Source of the DNA: Mageeibacillus sp. UBA1212
GTDB lineage: Bacteria; Bacillota; Clostridia; UBA1212
Reading direction: 5' to 3'
Length of the DNA: 38,778 nucleotides
Assembly (NCBI GenBank): GCA_002309655.1
Contig: DBXM01000018.1
Span: 75,847 to 114,624 of the forward strand
How positions within the stretch are numbered: position 1 is the stretch's first letter; each line of letters starts with the position of its first letter. The position numbers and the translations under genes are program-made. Positions 24,870 through 32,126 of this stretch are shown here, in pieces. The notes under the pieces were generated by a model that did no database searches, had not been told where the DNA came from, and worked only from the letters and a program-made list of their open reading frames with translations.

Positions 24870-25739
24870 ATGAAAAAAATCAATTTAAACGACGCGGTGT
24901 GCGTCGGCGCCGGATCGCCTCAGGCAAGGCTTGTGCAGGCGCTCGTGAATGGGAAAAAACTTCCGGAGGAGTACCGGGACGAGAAAACGGGCGTTTCTGC
25001 GGACAGACTTTTCGTCTGCGAGGGCGACTGGGCGGCGGAAAAACTGATAGAGAAGGGCATTCGCGTCATTCTTTTCCTGTTCTGCCCTGAGAGGCTGAAA
25101 GAGAGCGAAAGGAAGAACGCGGAGGCGATGGCAGCATTTGCGGAGGAGGTCTGCTCGGTGTCCGAAAAGACCTGCGCCAGAATCAGCGACAGGGACGGCG
25201 CCGACAGCAGCTTCACGGTGGCGGTCATGCCCGAGGTGAAGCTTTCCGACCTGAAACTGCGCGAAAACATGACGGCAATCATTCTTGACGGCCAGGAGCA
25301 GCCGGGAAATATCGGCGCGATTCTGAGGTCCCTTGACGCGGCAGGCGGCGACTTCGCGGTCTACACCAACAGGCGGTGCAAAATGACCCACCCGCGCCTC
25401 GTCCGTTCGAGCCTCGGCGCGGCATTCATGATGCCTTTTGTCGCGGCGGAATTCGACGAACTGACCGCGTGGCTCAGGGAGAACGGCTTCAAGGCGGTTG
25501 TGACCGATCTCACGGCAAAAAAGAGCTACTTTGACGAGGACTACAGCGGGCGCGTGGCGATTGTTGCCGGGAACGAGTACAAGGGCATCTCTCCCGCCTG
25601 GCGCGGGCTGGAAATCGCGAGGCCTGTTATTATTCCGATGCTCGGAAGCGTCGAGTCGCTGAACGTCGGATTCGCGTCCACGCTTGTCGCGTACGAGTGT
25701 TCGATGCGGCAGAAGGGGCTTATTAAAAGAAACGGCTGA
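24870..25739 (+). CDS. TrmH/SpoU family RNA methyltransferase (second of two)
   Basis: A second SPOUT methyltransferase, 289 residues. The catalytic domain carries QEQPGNIGAILRSLDAAG, VAGNEYKGISP and GSVESLNVGFASTLVAYE. The N-terminal half is a substrate-binding domain unlike that of its neighbour, so the pair probably modify different sites. I chose ATG 24870, 37 bases after the upstream stop; the open frame extends back to 24786, inside the previous gene. The ribosome site (GGTGAT) is weak, which fits translational coupling. A GCGGGAAATAC repeat core lies just before it. Confidence 0.88.
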   Translation: MKKINLNDAVCVGAGSPQARLVQALVNGKKLPEEYRDEKTGVSADRLFVCEGDWAAEKLIEKGIRVILFLFCPERLKESERKNAEAMAAFAEEVCSVSEKTCARISDRDGADSSFTVAVMPEVKLSDLKLRENMTAIILDGQEQPGNIGAILRSLDAAGGDFAVYTNRRCKMTHPRLVRSSLGAAFMMPFVAAEFDELTAWLRENGFKAVVTDLTAKKSYFDEDYSGRVAIVAGNEYKGISPAWRGLEIARPVIIPMLGSVESLNVGFASTLVAYECSMRQKGLIKRNG

Positions 25740-25777
25740 AATGTTGAACCGGCCGCGGGAAATATGGTAAACTTCTG

Positions 25778-25842
25778 CCGGGAAATATGACCGGGAAATA
25801 TAACCGGAAAATATGACCGGGTAATATTTCCGGAAAATAAAG
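25778..25842 (+). repeat. Five tandem 13-base repeats upstream of yhbY
   Basis: Units of 13 bases, consensus CCGGGAAATATGA, run without gaps at 25778, 25791, 25804, 25817 and 25830, with one to five changes each. A further GCGGGAAATAT (25755-25765) and TTTCCGGGAAATAC (25846-25859) flank the array. Confidence 0.85.
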
Positions 25843-25887
25843 GCATTTCCGGGAAATACGTGGAAATACAATTCGGAGAATGATAAA

Positions 25888-26163
25888 ATGATTACAAGCA
25901 GACAGCGCGCGGACCTGAGAGCCGCCGCGAACAAACTGCCGGCGATATTTCAGGTCGGCAAAAACGGAATCGAAGAGAACCTTCTGAAACAGGTCGACGA
26001 CGCCCTCGAGGCGCGCGAGCTCATCAAGCTGCGCATTCTTGACACGGCGGACGTTACGCCCAAAGAGACCGCGAACGAACTTGCCGCCGCAACAGGCGCG
26101 GACGTGGTGCAGGTCGTGGGCAGAGTGATCGTTCTGTGGCGGAAGAGCGAGGAAAAACGCTGA
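25888..26163 (+). CDS. yhbY: YhbY-family ribosome assembly RNA-binding protein
   Basis: A 91-residue CRM-domain protein of normal length. RADLRAAANKLPAIFQVGKNGI contains the family GxxG-type loop region (VGKNG) and is followed by the RNA-binding helix and VVQVVGRVIVLWRKS at the end. These proteins bind pre-50S particles. ATG 25888; the upstream array of repeats replaces an obvious promoter. In many Firmicutes yhbY lies with nadD-yqeK-rsfS; here those genes are 9 kb away at 35105, so the usual cluster seems to be split. Confidence 0.92.
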   Translation: MITSRQRADLRAAANKLPAIFQVGKNGIEENLLKQVDDALEARELIKLRILDTADVTPKETANELAAATGADVVQVVGRVIVLWRKSEEKR

Positions 26164-26201
26164 AATTAGCGGGAAATAACGCGGGAAACTGGTAAATAAT
26201 A

Positions 26202-26220
26202 CTGTCCTTTAAAGAGACAG
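26202..26220 (+). promoter_or_regulatory. Palindrome upstream of the corrinoid operon
   Basis: CTGTCCTTTAAAGAGACAG has CTGTC/GACAG arms around a CTTTAAAG core and lies 28 bases before the ATG at 26249. Its position suits an operator controlling the methyltransferase operon. No regulator gene is nearby. Confidence 0.45.
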
Positions 26221-26248
26221 CGGTTGATTTTAACGGGAGGTGTCCCAT

Positions 26249-26890
26249 ATGAGTAATTTTGAAGAGATCACGGCGAAGGTTATCGGCGGGAGAGCAAAAG
26301 AGGTCGCGGCGCTTGTTGAGCAGGCGCTGGCGGCGGGCGACGATCCGCTCGACATTCTGACCCAGGGGCTGATGCCGGGCATGAACAAGGTCGGCGAGGA
26401 CTTCAAGAACAACGTCGTTTTCGTGCCTGAGGTTCTAATTGCCGCGAGGGCGATGAACTCGGGCATGAAGATACTGAAGCCGGCGCTGACGAAAGCCGGG
26501 GCGGAGCCGGTGGGCCGCGCTGTCATTTGCACGGTGAAGGGCGATATGCATGATATCGGCAAAAACCTTGTCAAAATGATGCTTGAAGGCCGCGGAATCG
26601 AGTGCTACGACCTGGGAACCGACGTCGATCCGGAGCGCGTTGTGGAGGCGGTTCGCGAACACGACGCACGGCTTGTGTGCCTTTCCGCGCTTCTTACGAC
26701 GACGATGTACGGCCAGAAGGACGTTATTGACGCGCTGAAAGAGGCCGGCCTTCGCGACAAGGTGATAGTGATGGTGGGCGGCGCGCCGGTTACCCAGGCT
26801 TTTGCCGACGAGATCGGGGCGGACTACTACACGCTTGACGCCGCTTCGTGCGCGGAAGTTGCCGAGAGGGCGCTGAAAGAGGCCGTTTAA
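26249..26890 (+). CDS. Corrinoid (cobalamin-binding) methyl carrier protein
   Basis: A 213-residue MtbC/MtmC/MtvC-like protein that carries a methyl group on cobalamin between methyltransferases. The helical cap is residues 1-90 and the B12-binding domain 91-213. The DxHxxG motif is GDMHDIGKN, with His101 as lower cobalt ligand; SALLTTTM and VGGAPVTQAFADEIGAD are the other cobalamin contacts. ATG 26249 is seven bases after GGGAGGTG, and an in-frame GTG at 26240 overlaps that site. It is the first gene of a three-gene unit with a UROD-type methyltransferase and a corrinoid activator. Confidence 0.93.
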   Translation: MSNFEEITAKVIGGRAKEVAALVEQALAAGDDPLDILTQGLMPGMNKVGEDFKNNVVFVPEVLIAARAMNSGMKILKPALTKAGAEPVGRAVICTVKGDMHDIGKNLVKMMLEGRGIECYDLGTDVDPERVVEAVREHDARLVCLSALLTTTMYGQKDVIDALKEAGLRDKVIVMVGGAPVTQAFADEIGADYYTLDAASCAEVAERALKEAV

Positions 26891-26939
26891 TTTTTTAGCG
26901 GTTTAAACTGTTCGTGAGAAAAAACGGTGGATTTAACCG

Positions 26940-28067
26940 ATGACGGGACGTGAACGAACTTACAACATTCTGCACTTCAAGAAGGTCGACAGAATGCCTG
27001 CGGTCCACTTCGGCTACTGGCCGGAACTGCTGGAGGAGTGGGTCGCGCAGGGGCACCTTCGCCGCGAGGACGTCGACGGATGGTACGACGGCGGCCCGAA
27101 GGACGAGGCGCTCAATAAAATTCTGGGCTGGGACTTTGACTGGCAGCACATGTTTTCCGGAAACTACGGACTGATGCCTCCGTTTGAGACGAAGGTCGTC
27201 GAGACGTTCAAAGATGGTTCGCGAGCGGTTCAGAACGGGAACGGTATTATCGAGAGAATTCAACCCGGCGTGACGTCGATTCCCGCCGAGTACGACTATC
27301 TTTTGAAGGACCGCGAGGCGTTCGAGACGCTTTTCGCGCCGAAAATGGCCGTCGACATCGAAAAACGCGTCAATTTTGACTGGTTCCGCCGCTTCAACGA
27401 GGACGTTTACGACAAAACGGACGTGCCGCTCGGACTTCATCTCGGCAGCGTGATGGGCAGCGTTCGCGACATGACTTCCGTGATCGGAATGAGCTACATT
27501 ATGTACGACGAGGACGAGGACCTTTTCAAGGACGTCGTCGACACGTGGGCGAATATGCAGTACGAGGTCGCGAAGGCGGTTCTGGAGACCGGGGCGAAGT
27601 TCGATTTTGCCCATTTCTGGGAAGATATCTGCTTCAACGGCGGCCCGCTTCTGTCGCCCGCGCTCTTCGAGGAACTCTGCGCCGACCACTACAAAAAACG
27701 CACCGACCTCTGCCGCGAGCACGGAATCGACATCGTTTCGCTCGACTGCGACGGCGTCGTGGAGAAGCTTCTGCCGGTGTGGGTCGAGAACGGCGTGAAC
27801 GTCATGTTCCCGATTGAGGTCGGCACGTGGGGCGACCAGTTCGAAAAGGCGCGGAAAAAGTACGGCGAGAAGGTGCTCGGCGTCGGCGGAATGGACAAAA
27901 CCGTGCTGCGCCTCGATAGAGCTGCCGTCGACCGTGAGATCGAAAAGATGCGCAGGCTTGCTTCGCTGGGCGGCTTTATTCCCTGCCCGGACCACAGGCT
28001 GATGCCGGGAACCAAGTTCGAGCTCGTACAGTACTACTGCGAGGAGATTAAGAAAATTGAGTGCTGA
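26940..28067 (+). CDS. Uroporphyrinogen decarboxylase-family corrinoid methyltransferase
   Basis: A 375-residue protein with the UROD fold used by cobalamin-dependent methyltransferases (MtaA, MtbA, CmuA, MtvB). Recognisable parts are MTGRERTYNILHFKKVDRMP at the start, DFAHFWEDICFNGGPLLSP, VSLDCDG (candidate zinc-site Cys) and GGFIPCPDHRLMPGT near the end. Together with the corrinoid protein upstream and the activator downstream, it is likely to move a methyl group to or from that protein, as in O-demethylation of methoxylated compounds. It is not heme-pathway HemE: those residues and that context are missing. The methyl donor is unknown. It overlaps the next gene by 11 bases. Confidence 0.85.
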   Translation: MTGRERTYNILHFKKVDRMPAVHFGYWPELLEEWVAQGHLRREDVDGWYDGGPKDEALNKILGWDFDWQHMFSGNYGLMPPFETKVVETFKDGSRAVQNGNGIIERIQPGVTSIPAEYDYLLKDREAFETLFAPKMAVDIEKRVNFDWFRRFNEDVYDKTDVPLGLHLGSVMGSVRDMTSVIGMSYIMYDEDEDLFKDVVDTWANMQYEVAKAVLETGAKFDFAHFWEDICFNGGPLLSPALFEELCADHYKKRTDLCREHGIDIVSLDCDGVVEKLLPVWVENGVNVMFPIEVGTWGDQFEKARKKYGEKVLGVGGMDKTVLRLDRAAVDREIEKMRRLASLGGFIPCPDHRLMPGTKFELVQYYCEEIKKIEC

Positions 28068-29685
28068 GGAACTCCGGGACGAATATCCGGATTCGCGGGA
28101 GGCTTTCTCCGGGGACGGTTTTTTCCGGGCGGAGATCGGGCCTTCCTTCGCGGGAATGACGGTCGCTGACGCCTTGAAGAAGTCGTGCGGCTTTTTGATT
28201 GACAGACCGTGCGGAGGCCGCGGGAAATGCGGGAAATGCGCGGTTTTTGTGCTGCGCGGTGGTTCTGCTGGATTTCCGGGAAATTTTCCGGAAAATATTC
28301 CTGCGGGCTGTGAAAAGGTACTCGCCTGCGGCGAAAAAGTGCCGCCTGAAGGGCTGACCGTGTTCATTCCCGCCTCCAAAAATCTTTCCGTGCGCATAGA
28401 TTCCGTTCCGGAAGAAAACGCCTTGCATAACGAAGGCTTTGACCCCGAAGACACTTTTCTTGCCGTCGACGTGGGAACGACCACAGTTGAGTCCGCACTG
28501 GCGGTGAAGGACGACCGGGAGTTGTGCGGCTACCGCATTATAGCAGGGGACACGTGCCTCAACCCGCAGAAGGTTCACGGCGCCGACGTTATTTCCCGCA
28601 TACAGTACTCCAAGTCTTCAGCCGGCGGAAGAACGGGTCTCGAAGAGATGCAGTCCGAAATCGCCGCGGCGGTGAACGGTATTTTGGCAGGTTTCAGGCA
28701 GCGGTTCGGCGACGGTTGCGCGCGGAAAAACGTTGTCGTGGCGGGAAATACCACGATGCAGCACCTGTTCTGTGGAGTTTCTCCGGAAAAAATGGGTGTT
28801 TTCCCATTTACTCCCGCGTTTACGGAGATGAAGATATTTTCCGGCGAGGAGCTGGGAATCGACGCGGAAAAAGTGACGGTGCTGCCCTCCGCGGACGCGT
28901 TTATAGGCGCCGACGTGGTGGCGGGCGTTTTCGCTGAAAATCTTACGGCCGGCGGCGGGAAAAAGCTCTTTGTAGACCTCGGAACAAACGGGGAGATGGT
29001 GCTGTCGAACGGCGGCGTCCTTGCGGCGTGTTCGACCGCGGCGGGGCCTTGCTTTGAAGGCGCGAACATAAGCTGCGGAACGGGCGGCGTTCCCGGGGCG
29101 GTCTCAAGGGTGACCGAAAACGGCGGGAAATTTTTATTTTCCACGGTTGCCGACGCGGAGCCTAAAGGCATTTGCGGGTCAGGACTTATCGACGTCGCCG
29201 CGATTCTGGTGAAGAACGGTACGATCGACGAAACCGGCCGCGTGGAAGAGGATTTTGAGCTTCGGGGCGAATGGATCGCTTCGGACGGCAACGTCATTTC
29301 GGAAGACGCCGAAACGGGTGTCGTTCTGACGCAGAAGGACGTTCGCGAACTTCAGCTCGCCAAGGCGGCGGTGCGCGCGGGAATGGAAGTCCTGCTCGAG
29401 AGCGAAAAACTCGCACCCGAAGACGTTGACGCGGTGCTGGTCGCGGGCGGCCTCGGAAAATACATCAACGCCGGAAATGCCGCCACGGTGGGAATCTTCC
29501 CCGAAATATTGGCCCAAAAAGTGGTTCCGGTGGGAAACGCGTCCCTGAAAGGGGCACTTCTGGCCGGCGCCTCGGACAAAAACGCCGAAGCGATGGCAGA
29601 GACCGCCGGAAAAATCAAGGCGTTCTCACTTGGCGGGAAGCCGGAATTCATGGAAAAATACGTCGAATACATGATGTTCGAGTGA
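28057..29685 (+). CDS. Reductive activator of corrinoid proteins (RACo/RACE-like)
   Basis: A 542-residue protein with an N-terminal [2Fe-2S] ferredoxin domain and a C-terminal ASKHA-type ATPase domain (DUF4445). It restores Co(II) to Co(I) in corrinoid proteins using ATP. The cluster ligands are Cys52, Cys58, Cys61 (CGGRGKCGKC) and Cys91. The ATPase domain has DVGTTTVESAL, VAGNTTMQHLFCG, VDLGTNGEMVL and GICGSGLIDVAAIL. TTG 28057 lies 10 bases after GAGGAG and overlaps the previous stop. Between Cys61 and Cys91, codons for GFPGNFPENIP carry the same TTTCCGGGAAA-type repeat found between genes here, which makes this loop unusual. The ferredoxin domain is short for the family. Confidence 0.92.
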   Translation: MSAEELRDEYPDSREAFSGDGFFRAEIGPSFAGMTVADALKKSCGFLIDRPCGGRGKCGKCAVFVLRGGSAGFPGNFPENIPAGCEKVLACGEKVPPEGLTVFIPASKNLSVRIDSVPEENALHNEGFDPEDTFLAVDVGTTTVESALAVKDDRELCGYRIIAGDTCLNPQKVHGADVISRIQYSKSSAGGRTGLEEMQSEIAAAVNGILAGFRQRFGDGCARKNVVVAGNTTMQHLFCGVSPEKMGVFPFTPAFTEMKIFSGEELGIDAEKVTVLPSADAFIGADVVAGVFAENLTAGGGKKLFVDLGTNGEMVLSNGGVLAACSTAAGPCFEGANISCGTGGVPGAVSRVTENGGKFLFSTVADAEPKGICGSGLIDVAAILVKNGTIDETGRVEEDFELRGEWIASDGNVISEDAETGVVLTQKDVRELQLAKAAVRAGMEVLLESEKLAPEDVDAVLVAGGLGKYINAGNAATVGIFPEILAQKVVPVGNASLKGALLAGASDKNAEAMAETAGKIKAFSLGGKPEFMEKYVEYMMFE

Positions 29686-29693
29686 GGTTTTTT

Positions 29694-29804
29694 CCACGGG
29701 AAATGTGGATTCTCCAAGTTCGGGCGGCGGATTTCCGCGGAAAATGTGGATTTTCCGAACCTGGGCGGCGGATTTCCACGGGAAATGTGGATTTTCCGCC
29801 ACAC
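29694..29804 (+). repeat. Tandem 41-base repeats upstream of the PAP2 gene
   Basis: Two full units (29694-29734, 29735-29775) and a partial third (29776 to about 29802). Each unit starts CCACGGGAAATGTGGATT or close to it and ends GGGCGGCGGATTT. They contain the same GGGAAAT core as the shorter arrays nearby. Confidence 0.85.
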
Positions 29805-29867
29805 ACGCTCGTACGCGAAGAACGAATGTATTTCAATATTCTTTATTCCTTTTATTGGTGAATCGAA

Positions 29868-30620
29868 ATGATAGAATTTTTGTACAACTTTGACAGGTCG
29901 CTGCTGAGCTTTTACCATCTCCTTGCGGAGCATGCGGGAAAAGTCGCGACGCCGCTGATGAAATTCATGACGCTGATCGGAGAGAAGGGGCTATGGATGC
30001 TCGCGCTCGCCTTCGTGCTGATACTGTTCCCGAAGACGAGGAAGGCGGGCATATGCCTGTTCGGGGCGGTGTGCTGCGGCGCGCTTGTCACGAACTTCGT
30101 GTTGAAGGATATGATCGCGAGGGCGAGGCCGTTCGAGGCAGATCAGGAGTTCAGGGCGTGGTGGGTGTTCATCGGCGCACCCGCGGAGGACGGATTTTCG
30201 TTCCCGTCGGGGCACGTGACCGCGGCGGTTGCGGGTGTGTTGGCGCTGGCGATGACGCTCGGCAGGAAGGTGCTCTGGGCGGGCGTTCCGTACGTGGTGC
30301 TGATGGGCGCTTCGAGGAACTACCTGATGGCGCACTATCCGACGGACGTTCTGGCTGCGTGCGGCGTGGGCGTTTTCGCGGCGGTGGTCGCGTACGGAAT
30401 TACGATCCTCATTTACGCGCTGCTGGAGAAGTTCAAAGACAGGAAGTTCTGCCACGCGCTGCTGTACGGGCTTGACGTGCGCAACTTTTTCCGGAAAATT
30501 TCCGGGAAATCGCCGGTCAATAACGGTCCGCAGATAAAAGCGGTGAGGCCGGGAGAAGGCGAAAACGGCGGGAGCGACGGCGGAGACGACGATGACAACG
30601 AAGACAGACTTCCCCTATAA
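29868..30620 (+). CDS. PAP2-family phosphatase
   Basis: A 250-residue integral membrane phosphatase with about six helices. The three acid-phosphatase motifs are present: KDMIARARPF (C1), SFPSGHVTAA (C2, with His) and SRNYLMAHYPTD (C3, with the nucleophilic His). Such enzymes dephosphorylate undecaprenyl pyrophosphate, phosphatidic acid or related lipids, so wall-lipid recycling is likely. The C-terminal about 50 residues are soluble and low in conservation. Part of that tail (NFFRKISGKSP) is encoded by the GGAAATTTCCGGGAAAT repeat core, so it may have been extended by a repeat. ATG 29868 with GGTGAATCG upstream. Confidence 0.9.
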   Translation: MIEFLYNFDRSLLSFYHLLAEHAGKVATPLMKFMTLIGEKGLWMLALAFVLILFPKTRKAGICLFGAVCCGALVTNFVLKDMIARARPFEADQEFRAWWVFIGAPAEDGFSFPSGHVTAAVAGVLALAMTLGRKVLWAGVPYVVLMGASRNYLMAHYPTDVLAACGVGVFAAVVAYGITILIYALLEKFKDRKFCHALLYGLDVRNFFRKISGKSPVNNGPQIKAVRPGEGENGGSDGGDDDDNEDRLPL

Positions 30621-30657
30621 ATAGGAAGAAACCGGCTGCGTGAAAGGACCTTTGGCG

Positions 30658-31962
30658 ATGGCGGATACGTTTGAGATGATGGCGGCGATGGGAATATCGC
30701 GCGAAGTGTACGAGTACGGCTCGAAAGCGCTGAAATCGCTCGAAAAACGCTTCAAAAAAATAGACGAGATCGCGGAGTACAACCAGGCGAAAGTCCTTCT
30801 GGCGATGCAGAAGAACCGGGTCAGCGCGGCGTGCTTCGCGGGAACCACCGGCTACGGATACGACGACGTGGGCAGGGACACACTTGAGCGCGTTTACGCG
30901 GACACTTTTCACACTGAGGCGGCGCTTGTCAGACCTCAGATCACCTGCGGAACCCATGCGCTGGCGGTGGCGCTGTCGGCGAACCTGCGTCCCGGCGACG
31001 AGCTTCTGTCGGTGAACGGCGCGCCCTACGACACCCTTCAGGAAGTCATCGGCATAAGGCCGGGTCCGTGTTCCCTTGCCGAAAACGGAGTCAGTTACAG
31101 GCAGGTCGACCTCAAAAGGAACGGCCGCTTCGACTTCAAAAAGATAGAAAAGGCGATCAACGACAAAACCGCGCTCGTTGCCGTCCAACGGTCCAAGGGA
31201 TACGATGAGCGGCCGAGCTTCTCGGTGAAGGAGATCGCGGAGCTTACAGCCTTTGTGAAGCGCGTGAAGTCGGGACTCAAGGTGATGGTCGACAACTGCT
31301 ACGGCGAGTTTACCGAGCTGTACGAGCCGTCGGACTTCGGGGCGGACATGGTCGTCGGGTCTCTCATCAAGAACCCGGGCGGCGGGCTGGCGTCAGTGGG
31401 CGGCTACATCTGCGGAACGGCGGAGTGCGTCGAAAGGTGCGGCTACCGGCTTTCGGCTCCGGGCCTCGGGCGTGAAGTCGGCGCGAACCTAGGCATCATT
31501 CGCGAGATGTTCCAGGGCTTTTTCCTGGCGCCGACGGTCACCGCGGCAGCCGAAAAGGGCGCGATTTTCGCGGCTAAGCTTTACGATCCCCTCGGGTTCA
31601 AGTGCATTCCCGCGGCATCGGAGGAGCGCCACGATATCATCCAGGCGGTCGAACTCGGCAGCGAGAAGGCGATGCTGGCTTTCTGCAAGGGAATTCAGCT
31701 GGCCGCGCCGGTCGATTCGTACGTGACGCCGCTTCCCTGGGACATGCCGGGGTACGAGGACAAGGTCATAATGGCGGCCGGGGCGTTCGTGCAGGGCGCG
31801 TCGATCGAGCTGTCGGCGGACGGTCCGATCAGGCCGCCGTACGCGGTCTACTTCCAGGGCGGACTCACCTGGGCCCACGCCAAACTGGGAATTCTTATGA
31901 GTTTGCAGAAGATGAAGGATGCGGGAATCCCGGGGACGGAAAAGATAGGGCAGGAATTATAA
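30658..31962 (+). CDS. YnbB-like methionine gamma-lyase family PLP enzyme
   Basis: A fold-type I PLP-dependent protein of 434 residues, of the family often labelled aluminum resistance or methionine gamma-lyase-like (Bacillus YnbB). Landmarks are FAGTTGYGYDDVGRDTLE, HTEAALVRPQITCGTHALA, VDNCYGEFTE and SLIKNPGGGLASVGGYI, which contains the probable PLP Lys. ATG 30658 follows AAAGGA by nine bases. GTG 30640 is possible but less well placed. The substrate is unknown: likely a sulfur amino acid, but biochemical work on the family is limited. It is followed by a strong terminator. Confidence 0.88.
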   Translation: MADTFEMMAAMGISREVYEYGSKALKSLEKRFKKIDEIAEYNQAKVLLAMQKNRVSAACFAGTTGYGYDDVGRDTLERVYADTFHTEAALVRPQITCGTHALAVALSANLRPGDELLSVNGAPYDTLQEVIGIRPGPCSLAENGVSYRQVDLKRNGRFDFKKIEKAINDKTALVAVQRSKGYDERPSFSVKEIAELTAFVKRVKSGLKVMVDNCYGEFTELYEPSDFGADMVVGSLIKNPGGGLASVGGYICGTAECVERCGYRLSAPGLGREVGANLGIIREMFQGFFLAPTVTAAAEKGAIFAAKLYDPLGFKCIPAASEERHDIIQAVELGSEKAMLAFCKGIQLAAPVDSYVTPLPWDMPGYEDKVIMAAGAFVQGASIELSADGPIRPPYAVYFQGGLTWAHAKLGILMSLQKMKDAGIPGTEKIGQEL

Positions 31963-31991
31963 AAAGGCTTATATAAGGCTGAAACGGAGGG

Positions 31992-32035
31992 GCCGCCGCG
32001 CTTAAAAATACAGGGCGCGGCGGCTCTGCTTTTTG
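31992..32035 (+). terminator. Intrinsic terminator after the PLP enzyme gene
   Basis: GCCGCCGCGC (31992-32001) pairs perfectly with GCGCGGCGGC (32015-32024), followed by TCTGCTTTTT. Confidence 0.8.
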
Positions 32036-32061
32036 GAAAAAGCGGAAATAACGGCAAACTG

Positions 32062-32090
32062 TTGATAACGGGGCGGAAATGTGGTAGAAT
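32062..32090 (+). promoter_or_regulatory. Promoter for the deacetylase-like gene
   Basis: TTGATA (32062-32067), 17 bases, TAGAAT (32085-32090) with TGG just before the -10; 36 bases before the ATG. Confidence 0.65.
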
Positions 32091-32126
32091 AAATGTGTAT
32101 TTGCAAGCCGAAAGGATGTAAACTCA

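Noticed and set aside
26940..28067. UROD-family gene as HemE of heme synthesis
   Set aside because: Its neighbours are a corrinoid protein and a corrinoid activator, and its C-terminal CPDHRLMPGT block is typical of the methyltransferase branch.
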